The notes below the pieces were generated by a model. That model ran no database searches, was not told the origin of the DNA, and saw only the letters and a program-made list of their open reading frames with translations. A program made the translations under genes and the position numbers. A stretch of DNA of 37,759 bases, taken from Prochlorococcus sp. AG-455-E15. GTDB lineage: Bacteria > Cyanobacteriota > Cyanobacteriia > PCC-6307 > Cyanobiaceae. This document shows, one piece after another, positions 6,577 to 13,736 of this stretch. Position 1 is the first letter of the stretch, and each line of letters opens with the position of its first letter. The stretch spans positions 1 through 37,759 of the forward strand of contig QCQS01000001.1 in NCBI GenBank assembly GCA_003212115.1, given 5' to 3'.

Positions 6577-7003
6577 CTTAATTGTTTATATCAATAATTT
6601 AAATCATAGGAATTAATAATAGAATGGCAATTTATTTGATTCTAATTAATAATTAAAACTGATTAATATTAGTTCTTATTTGTTATTAATTACAATCATA
6701 TTAAAGGTAAAAAGAATAAAGAATTAAGACTCAAGTGATACTCTCAGATTCCTTAACTTTGATTGGTATCACTAGGTTCTTGTTAAGAAAGTGTTAAGAA
6801 TAATAGACATCCTAGATTCAAATTGCTATAATAAAGACAAGAAAGGGAACAGTGAGAAACTACCCCAGACTTTAACTACTTCGGACAGTTATTAAACCCT
6901 CTTAATTTAAAATTAAGAACCGAGATTGAATAAGAGATTATAAACAATAAAAGTCTTAAATCAATACCAACAACTTAATACTTACATTTTTAATATTTAA
7001 ACT
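6577..7003. other. Gene-free control region ahead of the rightward operon
   Basis: About 430 AT-rich bases with no credible gene. It holds the inverted repeat AGTGATAC (6734-6741) / GTATCACT (6766-6773), a tandem TGTTAAGAA (6781-6789, 6792-6800), a good sigma-70 promoter (6804-6832), and then a leader of about 165 bases. The leader includes a cUUCGg tetraloop candidate (near 6879-6895) and a 17-base palindrome of CTTAATTT type (6901-6917). Confidence 0.55.
6781..6832 (+). promoter_or_regulatory. Promoter of the rightward cargo operon with tandem operator-like repeat
   Basis: TAGACA (6804-6809) and TATAAT (6827-6832) are separated by exactly 17 bases, a near-consensus sigma-70 promoter. Directly upstream, TGTTAAGAA is repeated with an 11-base period. 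Read on the other strand this is TTCTTAACA repeated, which resembles cyanobacterial Pho-box half sites (TTAAC units 11 bases apart), though there are only two copies and the fit is loose. Transcription would start near 6839. Confidence 0.65.
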
Positions 7004-7468
7004 ATGAACCAATCATTCAGAGTGGGTTCTGATGTCAGATACCACGAAAGAGATGAAAAATCATATGGAGAACATTACTTCATTGATTATCACGATAACG
7101 ACCACTGTAAGTGGGTAAGAATTCCAAATTGCAGAATTCTTGAAGTCACTGAAATCCTAGAAGACCTTACTGTTCAAGTAATGCAAGGAAAGATTTCAAA
7201 GTTAAGAGTTCAATCTGAAACTTTTCTCTCTCAACTTGCAAAAAATTGGGATGAAGAAGAACAAAGATATGTGAATGATGAGGTCACATGGAGATCCAGA
7301 TTCTTCGATTATTTCAGATACGGAAAATTGGAAGAGAGATTCACAGGTAAATCATTAGACAAGATGAATGAAGAAACATTTGAACAGTGGAAAGAAAGAT
7401 GTTTAAAAGACCCAAAACATCAAAAATCTAATCCGTTCAAAGGAGACCCAAAAAAAAGAGGTAGTTAA
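7004..7468 (+). CDS. Hypothetical protein, first gene of the cargo operon (154 aa)
   Basis: An unrecognised 154-residue cytoplasmic protein, highly charged and rich in aromatic residues. The N-terminal half (VGSDVRYHERDE...YFIDYHDNDHCKWVRIPNCRILEVTEI) looks beta-rich, perhaps a small barrel. The C-terminal part is helical and ends in a basic tail (NPFKGDPKKRGS). There is no Shine-Dalgarno, although the promoter upstream is good. Its stop overlaps the next ATG (TAATG), the first of a chain of coupled small genes. Function unknown. Confidence 0.65.
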   Translation: MNQSFRVGSDVRYHERDEKSYGEHYFIDYHDNDHCKWVRIPNCRILEVTEILEDLTVQVMQGKISKLRVQSETFLSQLAKNWDEEEQRYVNDEVTWRSRFFDYFRYGKLEERFTGKSLDKMNEETFEQWKERCLKDPKHQKSNPFKGDPKKRGS

Positions 7469-7602
7469 TGTCCTACCTCAAAAAACAAGTCTTGATGAAT
7501 GTTTTCACAGACTTACAGATACTTCATAGAAATTATCTAAAAACTTATGGAGTTTCAAAACCAACATACAAATTTAACCAACAGGATAAAGGTAATGACT
7601 GA
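7468..7602 (+). CDS. Small hypothetical protein (44 aa)
   Basis: A 44-residue basic helical protein (begins MSYLKKQVLMNVFTDLQILH). Its ATG overlaps the preceding stop (TAATG) and its own stop lies inside the start of the next gene (ATGACTGA). These overlaps on both sides are the main support. I do not recognise it; being translated mainly to couple its neighbours is possible. Confidence 0.45.
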   Translation: MSYLKKQVLMNVFTDLQILHRNYLKTYGVSKPTYKFNQQDKGND

Positions 7603-7774
7603 ACTTGAACAACAAACTTACGTCTCTACTGTCTTTAACGTCTTGGAAGTTTATCCATACGAAAGAATGAACAGAAAATTTGAGATGTCAATTGATATGT
7701 GTGACTCAATTGATTGGAGTCACGAAGACGAATGTGGAAACATTTTTGATTCCATTATTGGGGAGGTTGGGTAA
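7595..7774 (+). CDS. Small acidic hypothetical protein (59 aa)
   Basis: A 59-residue product beginning MTELEQQTYVSTVFNVLEVY. I prefer the ATG at 7595 to one at 7547 because AGGATAAAGG precedes it and it overlaps the upstream stop. The C-terminal half is acidic (SIDMCDSIDWSHEDECGNIFDSI). Its stop overlaps the next start by TAATG. Function not recognised. Confidence 0.5.
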   Translation: MTELEQQTYVSTVFNVLEVYPYERMNRKFEMSIDMCDSIDWSHEDECGNIFDSIIGEVG

Positions 7775-8043
7775 TGACTAACAGAAACGAGTTTTCACAA
7801 GAAACTCAAGATAAAATTCTTGAGTTTGTGTCTAATCATCTTCTTGATGTATTTGCATTTCACTCTTTTCGTCAGGAACTAAAAAATCTTTTTGAGAATG
7901 AAACAGACAAGACAGTTACTACTCTTGATGGAGAGGAAGTAGGAATCTTGGAATTGTTTGATATATGGGATTTTGAAGGACGAATCAACATGGATCTCAG
8001 ATTCAGTGATGAGGAATGGAAAGTCAAAAGGGAGTGTGTGTGA
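7774..8043 (+). CDS. Small acidic hypothetical protein (89 aa)
   Basis: An 89-residue, mostly helical, acidic protein; the N-terminal part (SQETQDKILEFVSNHLLDVFAFHSFRQELKNLF) is a clear amphipathic helix pair. GGGGAGG seven bases before the ATG is one of the best ribosome-binding sites in the element, so this may be among its better-translated proteins. It overlaps the preceding stop (TAATG) and ends one base before the next ATG. No recognised domain. Confidence 0.6.
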   Translation: MTNRNEFSQETQDKILEFVSNHLLDVFAFHSFRQELKNLFENETDKTVTTLDGEEVGILELFDIWDFEGRINMDLRFSDEEWKVKRECV

Positions 8044-8044
8044 C

Positions 8045-8404
8045 ATGAGTCCTTTATATAATTTCTCTCCTGTAATTCCTGACCATGTGAAAGACCTTGA
8101 GTATCCAACTTTAAAAGAGATGGTTGAGGAGTTTATCCGTCACTATGGAAATACAACAGAAGAAGAACTAGATGACTTTGATTTAGAAGATGCAGTTCAA
8201 AATATTGTTTCTCTGTGGGATGAAAAATTTAAAGATGATCCTTATTGGATTATTAATCCAGATGGAGAATTGGGGTGGTATGGATGTGATGAATTTGAGT
8301 CCTGTTATGAACAACTTATGGAACATTTTGATTATGAATTTCCAGACATAGACGAGTTAATTGAGGAGTTTGACTTCGATGAGAAACTTATCTTCTGTAA
8401 ATAA
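8045..8404 (+). CDS. Extremely acidic hypothetical protein (119 aa)
   Basis: About 35 of 119 residues are Asp or Glu and only about 7 are Lys or Arg, for a net charge near -28. Acidic residues alternate with aromatics in the last 40 residues (CDEFESCYEQLMEHFDYEF, PDIDELIEEFDFDE), a pattern seen in some DNA-mimic inhibitors, though I cannot assign it to a family. I use the ATG at 8045, one base after the upstream stop, rather than a longer in-frame extension that would lie inside that gene. The next gene begins within its last 26 bases. Confidence 0.55.
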   Translation: MSPLYNFSPVIPDHVKDLEYPTLKEMVEEFIRHYGNTTEEELDDFDLEDAVQNIVSLWDEKFKDDPYWIINPDGELGWYGCDEFESCYEQLMEHFDYEFPDIDELIEEFDFDEKLIFCK

Positions 8405-9104
8405 TGAATTTGTTCTATGTAGAGGGTGGATAGATGAATGGAAGGATGTTGATGATGAAAACGTAAGATACATCATCAAAAATCCAATCTTTAAAAGACC
8501 CAAGAAGAATATTCTTTTTGATGACCTTCCTGTAATTTCTCAAGAAGACCATATAAATCTTTTTCTACCTAAAGATACAGTCAATGAGATGTTGGTTTAT
8601 ACGAGGAGAGATGCACCTCTAGAAAGATATGAAAAAATTCATTTTTCTGGGATTGTCAAAGACTACAAAAGAAAAAATGGTTCTTCTGATTATGGTATTC
8701 ATCCAACTAAATTTTTTAATATCCATTGGGACTTAGAAGAACTTAATAAGGAGGTTAATGAGTATCTAGATAATGTTTCTAATGACAGTAAGAGATTCAC
8801 AACACCAGAAACTCTTTACTTCTTGGAATACAAAATCAAACTCAAACTTCATTCCTATAGAAGAAAATTAGAAGAATCAGGAAATCAACTACCAACTTTT
8901 ATTCATACATTTCGAGACTATGTCACTGTTCTAGAGACTCACTTGGACGGATGTCAAAAACATATCGACTGTATTAGGTGGAGTGTAAGTTCCAGAGAAA
9001 ATCGAAGAACTTACAAAGTTAAAAAGAATTTTTCAAAAGATATACCACCCCTTGAACAAAAATGTCCCAATCTTATTTTTAACCCCGAACTAATTATTAA
9101 TTAA
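8379..9104 (+). CDS. Hypothetical protein with a possible OB-like segment (241 aa)
   Basis: The largest gene of the rightward operon. The start at 8379 is chosen because AGGAG precedes it by about ten bases; the gene overlaps the upstream one by 26 bases. The centre (IHFSGIVKDYKRKNGSSDYGI, about residues 88-108) has the strand-turn-strand look of small nucleic-acid-binding barrels. The C-terminal half is helical with two cysteines (GCQKHIDCIRW) and a basic stretch (SSRENRRTYKVKKNF). The overall basic C-terminus contrasts with its acidic neighbours. Single-stranded DNA binding is a guess from shape; no family is recognised. Confidence 0.6.
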   Translation: MRNLSSVNNEFVLCRGWIDEWKDVDDENVRYIIKNPIFKRPKKNILFDDLPVISQEDHINLFLPKDTVNEMLVYTRRDAPLERYEKIHFSGIVKDYKRKNGSSDYGIHPTKFFNIHWDLEELNKEVNEYLDNVSNDSKRFTTPETLYFLEYKIKLKLHSYRRKLEESGNQLPTFIHTFRDYVTVLETHLDGCQKHIDCIRWSVSSRENRRTYKVKKNFSKDIPPLEQKCPNLIFNPELIIN

Positions 9105-9118
9105 TCAAATTTAAATCA

Positions 9119-9412
9119 ATGAAATTTTACAACCAAACAATTCAAAACCTTGTCAGTGATGTAATGGAAAATTCCTATTACCTAGAGACAAAAGGATGTT
9201 ATTGGACAGATTATTTCTGTCGTGATGATGACATCAGTAATCCCAAATTCCAATCTATATGGTCTGAGGGAAGTGGAAGAAATAATGAGAATCTAGATTC
9301 TTTTAATCAACTTGTAAGAGAGGATGCAATTAGATATTTAGAACTATATCCACACAAAATCAGAGAGTTTTCTGATAAAAAATTTAGTCCAAAGAAAAAA
9401 CATTTTAATTAA
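9119..9412 (+). CDS. Hypothetical protein (97 aa)
   Basis: A 97-residue unrecognised protein that is rich in Asn, Tyr and Asp and ends in a basic tail (KKFSPKKKHFN). It lies 14 bases after the preceding stop with no clear Shine-Dalgarno, and 11 bases before the next gene. The repeated Asp/Asn/Tyr content resembles its neighbours, as if the cluster shares an origin. Confidence 0.55.
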   Translation: MKFYNQTIQNLVSDVMENSYYLETKGCYWTDYFCRDDDISNPKFQSIWSEGSGRNNENLDSFNQLVREDAIRYLELYPHKIREFSDKKFSPKKKHFN

Positions 9413-9423
9413 GGAGATTACTA

Positions 9424-9720
9424 ATGAAAAAAACAAATAAAGGATTTGGTCAAATTCCAGAAGGTAGAAAACAATTTCTAGAAAATCTTAGAAATAAAAT
9501 TGTTAATACTTTTTATCCTGATGGAGAACCAGATAACCTTCATATCAAGTTATGGAGAGATAAGGATACAAAAGACTTGTTGTTTGCGGATGTAACCGAT
9601 AGTCCTGAGTTCTGGGATTTACCAAACTACATTGAAAGTGAGGATCAAAAGTCTGATAAATTCAAACTTTTACTTAACTCTATTTCTGAAGAGTCTGAAG
9701 TAAATCTGAAGTGGAGTTGA
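9424..9720 (+). CDS. Hypothetical protein (98 aa)
   Basis: A 98-residue protein of unknown role, with a good ribosome-binding site (AAGGAGA) eight bases before the ATG. The middle (NLHIKLWRDKDTKDLLFADVTDSPEFWDL) suggests two beta strands and a turn between helical ends. It is followed four bases later by a 53-residue gene. Confidence 0.6.
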   Translation: MKKTNKGFGQIPEGRKQFLENLRNKIVNTFYPDGEPDNLHIKLWRDKDTKDLLFADVTDSPEFWDLPNYIESEDQKSDKFKLLLNSISEESEVNLKWS

Positions 9721-9724
9721 AGTA

Positions 9725-9886
9725 ATGGGTTCTAGATATTCCGAAAAATGCAATCAAATCTACTATCTAATAAAACTTTATGATGAGTATGAAAAATCAA
9801 CTACTCAAGAAGATAGGGACATAATCCAACATAAGATGTTGTTTTTTATAAGAGATATCAAACTAAATGAAGAGTTTGATTATTAG
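9725..9886 (+). CDS. Small hypothetical protein (53 aa), end of the operon
   Basis: A 53-residue product beginning MGSRYSEKCNQIYYLIKLYD, nearly all helical by pattern. It starts four bases after the previous stop, and the sequence GAAGTGGAGTTGAAG just upstream could serve as a weak ribosome-binding site. It is the last gene before the operon's terminator. Support comes from tight spacing and operon position; function unknown. Confidence 0.5.
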   Translation: MGSRYSEKCNQIYYLIKLYDEYEKSTTQEDRDIIQHKMLFFIRDIKLNEEFDY

Positions 9887-9930
9887 ATATAAATAATCAC
9901 GGATCATAGAAACATCCAGTTTGATTATGA

Positions 9931-9974
9931 AAAAAAGACTCAGGGATTCTGGACACTTCCTCTGAGTCTTTTTT
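9931..9974. terminator. Bidirectional terminator between the element's two convergent halves
   Basis: AAAAAAGACTCAG (9931-9943) is the exact reverse complement of CTGAGTCTTTTTT (9962-9974), and GGA/TCC inside extends the stem. A run on one side and T run on the other make it work in both directions. It ends the rightward cargo operon and can stop leftward transcription from the rep-like cluster. Confidence 0.85.
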
Positions 9975-10082
9975 ATTGTCTTGTTAAATCTGAACACGAC
10001 CATGTTTCTAGAAACTGTATGTAAGTTTTCTAAAAAGTAGTTCGTTTCATAAAGATTCCAGGTGGATTTGTTTTGATGTATC

Positions 10083-10235
10083 CTACTTCCCTCTATAAGA
10101 CTGGTCTAATAGAACTGAAACCATTGCAACTACCTTATATTTGTTGATTGATTGTCCTGTTCTCTTCAAATAACTTTCAACCATATTTTTAAAGTGATGA
10201 AGTCTTCTAAAGTATTCTTTATCTCTTTTAATCAT
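10083..10235 (-). CDS. Small basic hypothetical protein (50 aa)
   Basis: A 50-residue basic protein beginning MIKRDKEYFRRLHHFKNMVE. Its ATG overlaps the stop of the 62-residue gene upstream (TGATG), so it is very likely the third gene of the rep-like leftward operon. The pattern is two amphipathic helices with many Lys/Arg. A DNA-binding accessory role is possible but not shown. Confidence 0.5.
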   Translation of the reverse strand: MIKRDKEYFRRLHHFKNMVESYLKRTGQSINKYKVVAMVSVLLDQSYRGK

Positions 10236-10423
10236 CAAATAACTACTGGTTCAATTCTACGTTTTTCATTCAGATTGTGATACTTGAGTAAGTAATCTAA
10301 AGTCCCTGTTCTACTGCGTCTGAGTGACTTCTTGAGAGAGTCAAATTCTTTGAGAGTGTCAAAGTGTCTCTCACCAAAATACATAGTTATAGTCTCTTTT
10401 AATGGTGTTTCTGGATGGTTCAT
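10235..10423 (-). CDS. Small basic hypothetical protein (62 aa)
   Basis: A 62-residue, basic, helical protein (begins MNHPETPLKETITMYFGERH; the middle has KKSLRRSRTGTLDYLLKYH). It starts six bases after the stop of the candidate replication protein and overlaps the next gene by one base, so the three form one leftward transcript. Small basic partners are common beside plasmid replication genes, but no family is recognised here. Confidence 0.55.
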   Translation of the reverse strand: MNHPETPLKETITMYFGERHFDTLKEFDSLKKSLRRSRTGTLDYLLKYHNLNEKRRIEPVVI

Positions 10424-10429
10424 AATTGA

Positions 10430-11059
10430 TTAAAAAAAAGTATTCAAATGGTCAAAACTGTATATATCTAACTCTGGTCTTCCTACAAAATATTCTTTCA
10501 TTTTTTTCTTTTTATTATCGATGTTGTAATTTGCATGATGACTGTGATTCCAAATTTTTACATCCTCTTCATCTAAATAACAAATATTTTCTAACTGTCT
10601 TTTATCATTTTTTCTTTTCTTCTTCCTACATTCATGAATCATCTCATTAATAAAAAATCTGACCTCCTCTGAATTTTTAAAATATCCTTTTGTATTAGAT
10701 AGATGAGTATGAGTATGAAAAGGTTGGATTAATTTACCTGTCCTTTCATTAACCATGTCACTTCTTTCATGAAAATGAACCATCCCAATACCTTTGGGAA
10801 ACATAGGAATATTTTGACTTCTAGTTGTTCTACCTTTAAGTTTCCAATGGAATTTTCTACGAAAGATTTTATGAAATTCACTGATGTAAGTTTCAACAGT
10901 TTCAATTTTTCTAGGTAGTGTTTTGTATTTAAGAGTTATAAACCATTCGGGTGGATACTCATCCCAAGTCTTCTTTAACCATTCACTTTGAACAGTATTA
11001 ACTTGTTTAGGACTTAAAACTCTCATCCAATCAATATCAACAGTTTCTAGTTGTTTCAT
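10430..11059 (-). CDS. Candidate HUH rolling-circle replication initiator (209 aa)
   Basis: I read this tentatively as an HUH endonuclease of the rolling-circle Rep kind. Motif 1 would be WFITLKYKT (residues 39-47). Motif 2 is FHTHTH (114-119), preceded by a strand with Glu98 (MVHFHER) as in Rep proteins. Motif 3 would be the tyrosine region ANYNIDNKKKK (176-186), with Tyr178 or Tyr190 as nucleophile. The hydrophobic residue usual between the two histidines is Thr here, which weakens the case. If right, it would nick the element's circular form to start replication. It leads an operon with two small basic genes and sits beside a resolvase, as in small plasmids. An alternative is an unrelated zinc- or DNA-binding protein. 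Confidence 0.5.
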   Translation of the reverse strand: MKQLETVDIDWMRVLSPKQVNTVQSEWLKKTWDEYPPEWFITLKYKTLPRKIETVETYISEFHKIFRRKFHWKLKGRTTRSQNIPMFPKGIGMVHFHERSDMVNERTGKLIQPFHTHTHLSNTKGYFKNSEEVRFFINEMIHECRKKKRKNDKRQLENICYLDEEDVKIWNHSHHANYNIDNKKKKMKEYFVGRPELDIYSFDHLNTFF

Positions 11060-11256
11060 TTAACAGTTTTATTGTTTGATTATTTGTTTATCTGTTTTGT
11101 TAGACACACTGAGTTCGTCTCAAATGCGAGTCTGAGTCATCAATATTTATTTAAGTTGAATGAATCCTCATGACTTACCCATTGGATAAACATCACTCAA
11201 ACAGAATCTCAACTATTTAAATTTGTTTGTTTTAACTATTTAGAAAATATTTATTT

Positions 11257-11868
11257 TCAAGAGGATGTTTTACTTGGAATACAATCTGAAAGTTTTTGAC
11301 TCACTTCCATTACTTCTACTTTTTTGAGAAGTCTATAAACACTATCTCTGTGAATTCCTAATTCTCTACCGATTTGAGTTGCACCTAGTCCTCTTAATTT
11401 GAGTTCCTTAATCTTCTCAACATCGATTCTGGACTTACCACCTTTATAAACACCCTTCTGTTTTGCACGTTGGATTCCTTCCATTTGACGTTCTTTACGA
11501 AGGTTGGTTTCCAATTCTGCAAAAACACCCAACATATCCAAGAAACACTTTGATGTTGCATCTTTAGTTGATATTGGTTGTTCTGTTGCGGTTAGGGTGA
11601 CTCCTCTGTCAGTTAAATCTTTAACTAACATTTGAAGATCCAGTGAATTTCTTGCGATTCTATCGACTCTAGTAAAAACAAATTCATCACCTTCACGAAC
11701 AAACTCAAGACAATTTTTTAATTGTTCTCTTCCTGTTGTGGTTGTTCCACTCATGGATTCAGAAAATATTTTTTGAACCCCATTCTTTTTCAAGATTTCA
11801 ATCTGAGTTTCTAGTCCAGTTTCCTGACTTCCATCAATTGAAGAGACTCTTGCGTATCCAACTTTCAT
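11257..11868 (-). CDS. Serine recombinase (small resolvase/invertase family)
   Basis: A 203-residue site-specific recombinase of the Tn3 resolvase/Hin invertase class. The catalytic serine is S9 in YARVSS; the conserved arginines lie in TRVDRIARNS (R67, R70, R73), followed by the long dimer helix (MLGVFAELETNLRKERQMEGI). A C-terminal helix-turn-helix (GATQIGRELGIHRDSVYRLL) provides DNA binding. The length is typical for the small members, and all key residues are present, so it should be active. Three TGTCGTA repeats just upstream (11874-11961) may be its res site. Its likely job in this setting is resolving multimers of the replicating element, though inversion or cargo shuffling is also possible. 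Confidence 0.93.
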   Translation of the reverse strand: MKVGYARVSSIDGSQETGLETQIEILKKNGVQKIFSESMSGTTTTGREQLKNCLEFVREGDEFVFTRVDRIARNSLDLQMLVKDLTDRGVTLTATEQPISTKDATSKCFLDMLGVFAELETNLRKERQMEGIQRAKQKGVYKGGKSRIDVEKIKELKLRGLGATQIGRELGIHRDSVYRLLKKVEVMEVSQKLSDCIPSKTSS

Positions 11869-11873
11869 AAAAC

Positions 11874-11961
11874 TGTCGTATCTACATCCAGTTTAGTCGA
11901 AGTGTCGTAAATGGCAATAAATGACCCTAAAACGGCAGTATATTGAGTCAAAAGTGTCGTA
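11874..11961. promoter_or_regulatory. Possible res site and promoter of the resolvase gene
   Basis: TGTCGTA occurs at 11874-11880, 11903-11909 and 11955-11961, all in one direction, with a related GGCAGTA at 11934-11940. The segment fills the gap between the resolvase start and the integrase stop. Small resolvases usually bind about 100 bases directly upstream of their own gene, so location and repeats fit a res site. Subsite boundaries are unclear. Confidence 0.5.
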
Positions 11962-12005
11962 TTTTCTTAAGACATCAAACTATACCGAGATACTACAGAG
12001 AATTT

Positions 12006-13331
12006 TTAAATTTTCATTCCCTGTAGTTCCTTCTCTACTAAATTCATCCCCTGTTTGACCAGTTCTTTATTCCACCACTCCAAGAATTTTTTTCTTTCAT
12101 CTAATTTTTCTGAGAAATCATATGAACCGATTGAACCTTTTTTGTGGTCGGTATGTCCTATCTGTCGAGAAATAATATCTGAATCAAATTTACCAACATC
12201 AACTCCAACAGTAGTTACAACGTGTCTCCAACCATGTGCATTTTGTCTTCCTGTGTAACCTAATTTGCGAAAGAAATCATTGATACGTCCTTTGTCTGGA
12301 TAGGGTCGATTTTTACTGGTTCGGGTTTTAAAAACATATTTCTCATTTCCATTAATCTCTTTCAACTGTTTGATTAAAACTTTCATTTCATCAGTGATAG
12401 GAATCAAATGACTTAATTCACTACCCCTCTTTCTTTTTAGTCCAGATGTTTGAGGAGGTATTACTATCAAATCATTTTCAAAATCAAACCATTCCCATTC
12501 AAGACAACAAACTGCATCCACTCTGATACAAGACAATAAGTAAAACTTCGTTAGTAATCTGTTTAAGACATAAGAATTACAAGAATTATTTTCAATACTT
12601 TCTAAGAATTCTGGAATCTCATCCCAACTTAAATGTGGATGTGGTTTTTTTACATGACCTTGCATTTCTCCAATAACCTTTCGGGTTGCAGGGTTGTATT
12701 CAGTGTCATTCCACCATCCTCTGTCTATTGCATATTCAAAGACTTGTTTTATTAATTTCCGACACTTAGATGCGTGAGTTATTGCAGTCTTTCCATATAC
12801 TCTCCCCCTCTTTATGTGGTCGTGCATTTCGCAGACTAACTCTCTACCCTTACTGGGTAAATAAAAATCACTTATAGGTCTATCTCCATCCAAAAATTCT
12901 AATATCTGATTCAATCTCCCTACACTTGTTTTATAAGAGAGTTCTTTGACTTCTAGTTTGTGATAGTCCAAAAAATTATCAACAACTTCACCTAGAGTCC
13001 TTTCAGTTTTAATCTCTACCTGTCCAAATTTATAAGGATGTCTTCCAGTGGTTTTACAAAATAATTTTTGTTCTAACCAAGTTCTATAAATTCTCTGAAG
13101 ATCCTCTTTGGTTGATATATCCTTACCCCAAACTCCAAATTTAACTTCTACATTCCTACCTTTCCGTCCAAGAGGATAACGTGTATATCCAACAATCCTC
13201 TTACAACTCTCTCCCTTCTCCTCTTTCTTTTCAACTACTACAAACAGTCCAGAACCTTTCTGAAGTGAGTAAAGTTTTCTTGAATCTAAATGAGGGAGTG
13301 AATTTATTTTTGATGTTGATAGAAGTTTCAT
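12006..13331 (-). CDS. Tyrosine recombinase (integrase)
   Basis: A 441-residue integrase that should insert and excise the element at the tRNA-Ser end. An N-terminal arm-binding region (residues about 1-100) is followed by a SAM-like core-binding domain (TLGEVVDNFLDYHKLEVKELSYKTSVGRLNQIL) and the catalytic domain. Counting from the ATG at 13331, the catalytic set is R270 (SCIRVDAV), a Lys in LKRKRG near 299-302, H366-x-x-R369 (HGWRH), H393 (GHTDH) and Tyr404 (GSYDF). I choose this ATG over one three codons earlier because it overlaps the upstream gene's stop as ATGA. All catalytic residues are present. It is coupled to a small Xis-like gene and driven by a consensus promoter. Confidence 0.95.
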   Translation of the reverse strand: MKLLSTSKINSLPHLDSRKLYSLQKGSGLFVVVEKKEEKGESCKRIVGYTRYPLGRKGRNVEVKFGVWGKDISTKEDLQRIYRTWLEQKLFCKTTGRHPYKFGQVEIKTERTLGEVVDNFLDYHKLEVKELSYKTSVGRLNQILEFLDGDRPISDFYLPSKGRELVCEMHDHIKRGRVYGKTAITHASKCRKLIKQVFEYAIDRGWWNDTEYNPATRKVIGEMQGHVKKPHPHLSWDEIPEFLESIENNSCNSYVLNRLLTKFYLLSCIRVDAVCCLEWEWFDFENDLIVIPPQTSGLKRKRGSELSHLIPITDEMKVLIKQLKEINGNEKYVFKTRTSKNRPYPDKGRINDFFRKLGYTGRQNAHGWRHVVTTVGVDVGKFDSDIISRQIGHTDHKKGSIGSYDFSEKLDERKKFLEWWNKELVKQGMNLVEKELQGMKI

Positions 13332-13552
13332 CTCACACATCCTTTACTAATTTTTTCTAGACACTCAAAAGTTAAATCGGTTCTATATCCGTATCTGTTT
13401 TTAGAAATTTGAACTCTAGGAGGGATGGGAATCTCTTTTGATTTTTCCTTTCTTTTTAAAGATTTCTCAGAAAAATTATATAGTTTGCAAACTTGACTAG
13501 TTGTCAAAAAGAAATGACCCGCAAACTCACTAGGAATAGTGACTTTCTTCAT
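13328..13552 (-). CDS. Excisionase/AlpA-like small DNA-binding protein
   Basis: A 74-residue basic protein directly upstream of the integrase and overlapping it by four bases. FLTTSQVCKLYNFSEKSLKRKEKSKEIPIPPRVQISKNRYGYRT follows the winged MerR-like plan of AlpA and Xis proteins: a helix-turn-helix that chooses a DNA site, followed by a small wing and conserved Pro/Arg residues. Such proteins direct the integrase toward excision or regulate int. Position, length and motif agree. A role in excision is inferred, not shown. Confidence 0.75.
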   Translation of the reverse strand: MKKVTIPSEFAGHFFLTTSQVCKLYNFSEKSLKRKEKSKEIPIPPRVQISKNRYGYRTDLTFECLEKISKGCVR

Positions 13553-13635
13553 ATTGTTAAATTAGAAAATATTTTAAATCTTATAACTTCAGGAGAGAGA
13601 CTTTGACCAGTGCATACTTCCTTTAGATATACTAT

Positions 13636-13664
13636 ATTATAGTCCAAAACGTTCGTCATGTCAA
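13636..13664 (-). promoter_or_regulatory. Consensus sigma-70 promoter of xis-int
   Basis: Read leftward, TTGACA (13664-13659) and TATAAT (13641-13636) are separated by exactly 17 bases, a perfect consensus pair. The spacer carries AACGTT and the flanks GAC...GTC, possible repressor contacts. The start would be near 13629, leaving a leader of about 77 bases before xis. The leader contains a possible 8-codon ORF (13615-13589) with AAGGA before it. Confidence 0.8.
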
Positions 13665-13736
13665 TAGTTTTACAAAGATTTAATCTTTATATTTAAGGAC
13701 ATAAATTACGTTACTAAAGTTACAAGAATTAAATAT

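Noticed and set aside
10004..10015. 12-bp palindrome GTTTCTAGAAAC
   Set aside because: Short, A/T-rich at the ends, and without a promoter or gene start nearby; palindromes of this length are not rare.
11100..11140. Possible hairpin or rolling-circle nick site near the Rep candidate (ACTGAGTTCGTCTCAAATGCGAGTCTGAGT region)
   Set aside because: The repeats are partly direct and partly inverted and do not make a convincing stem; no known nick motif is present.
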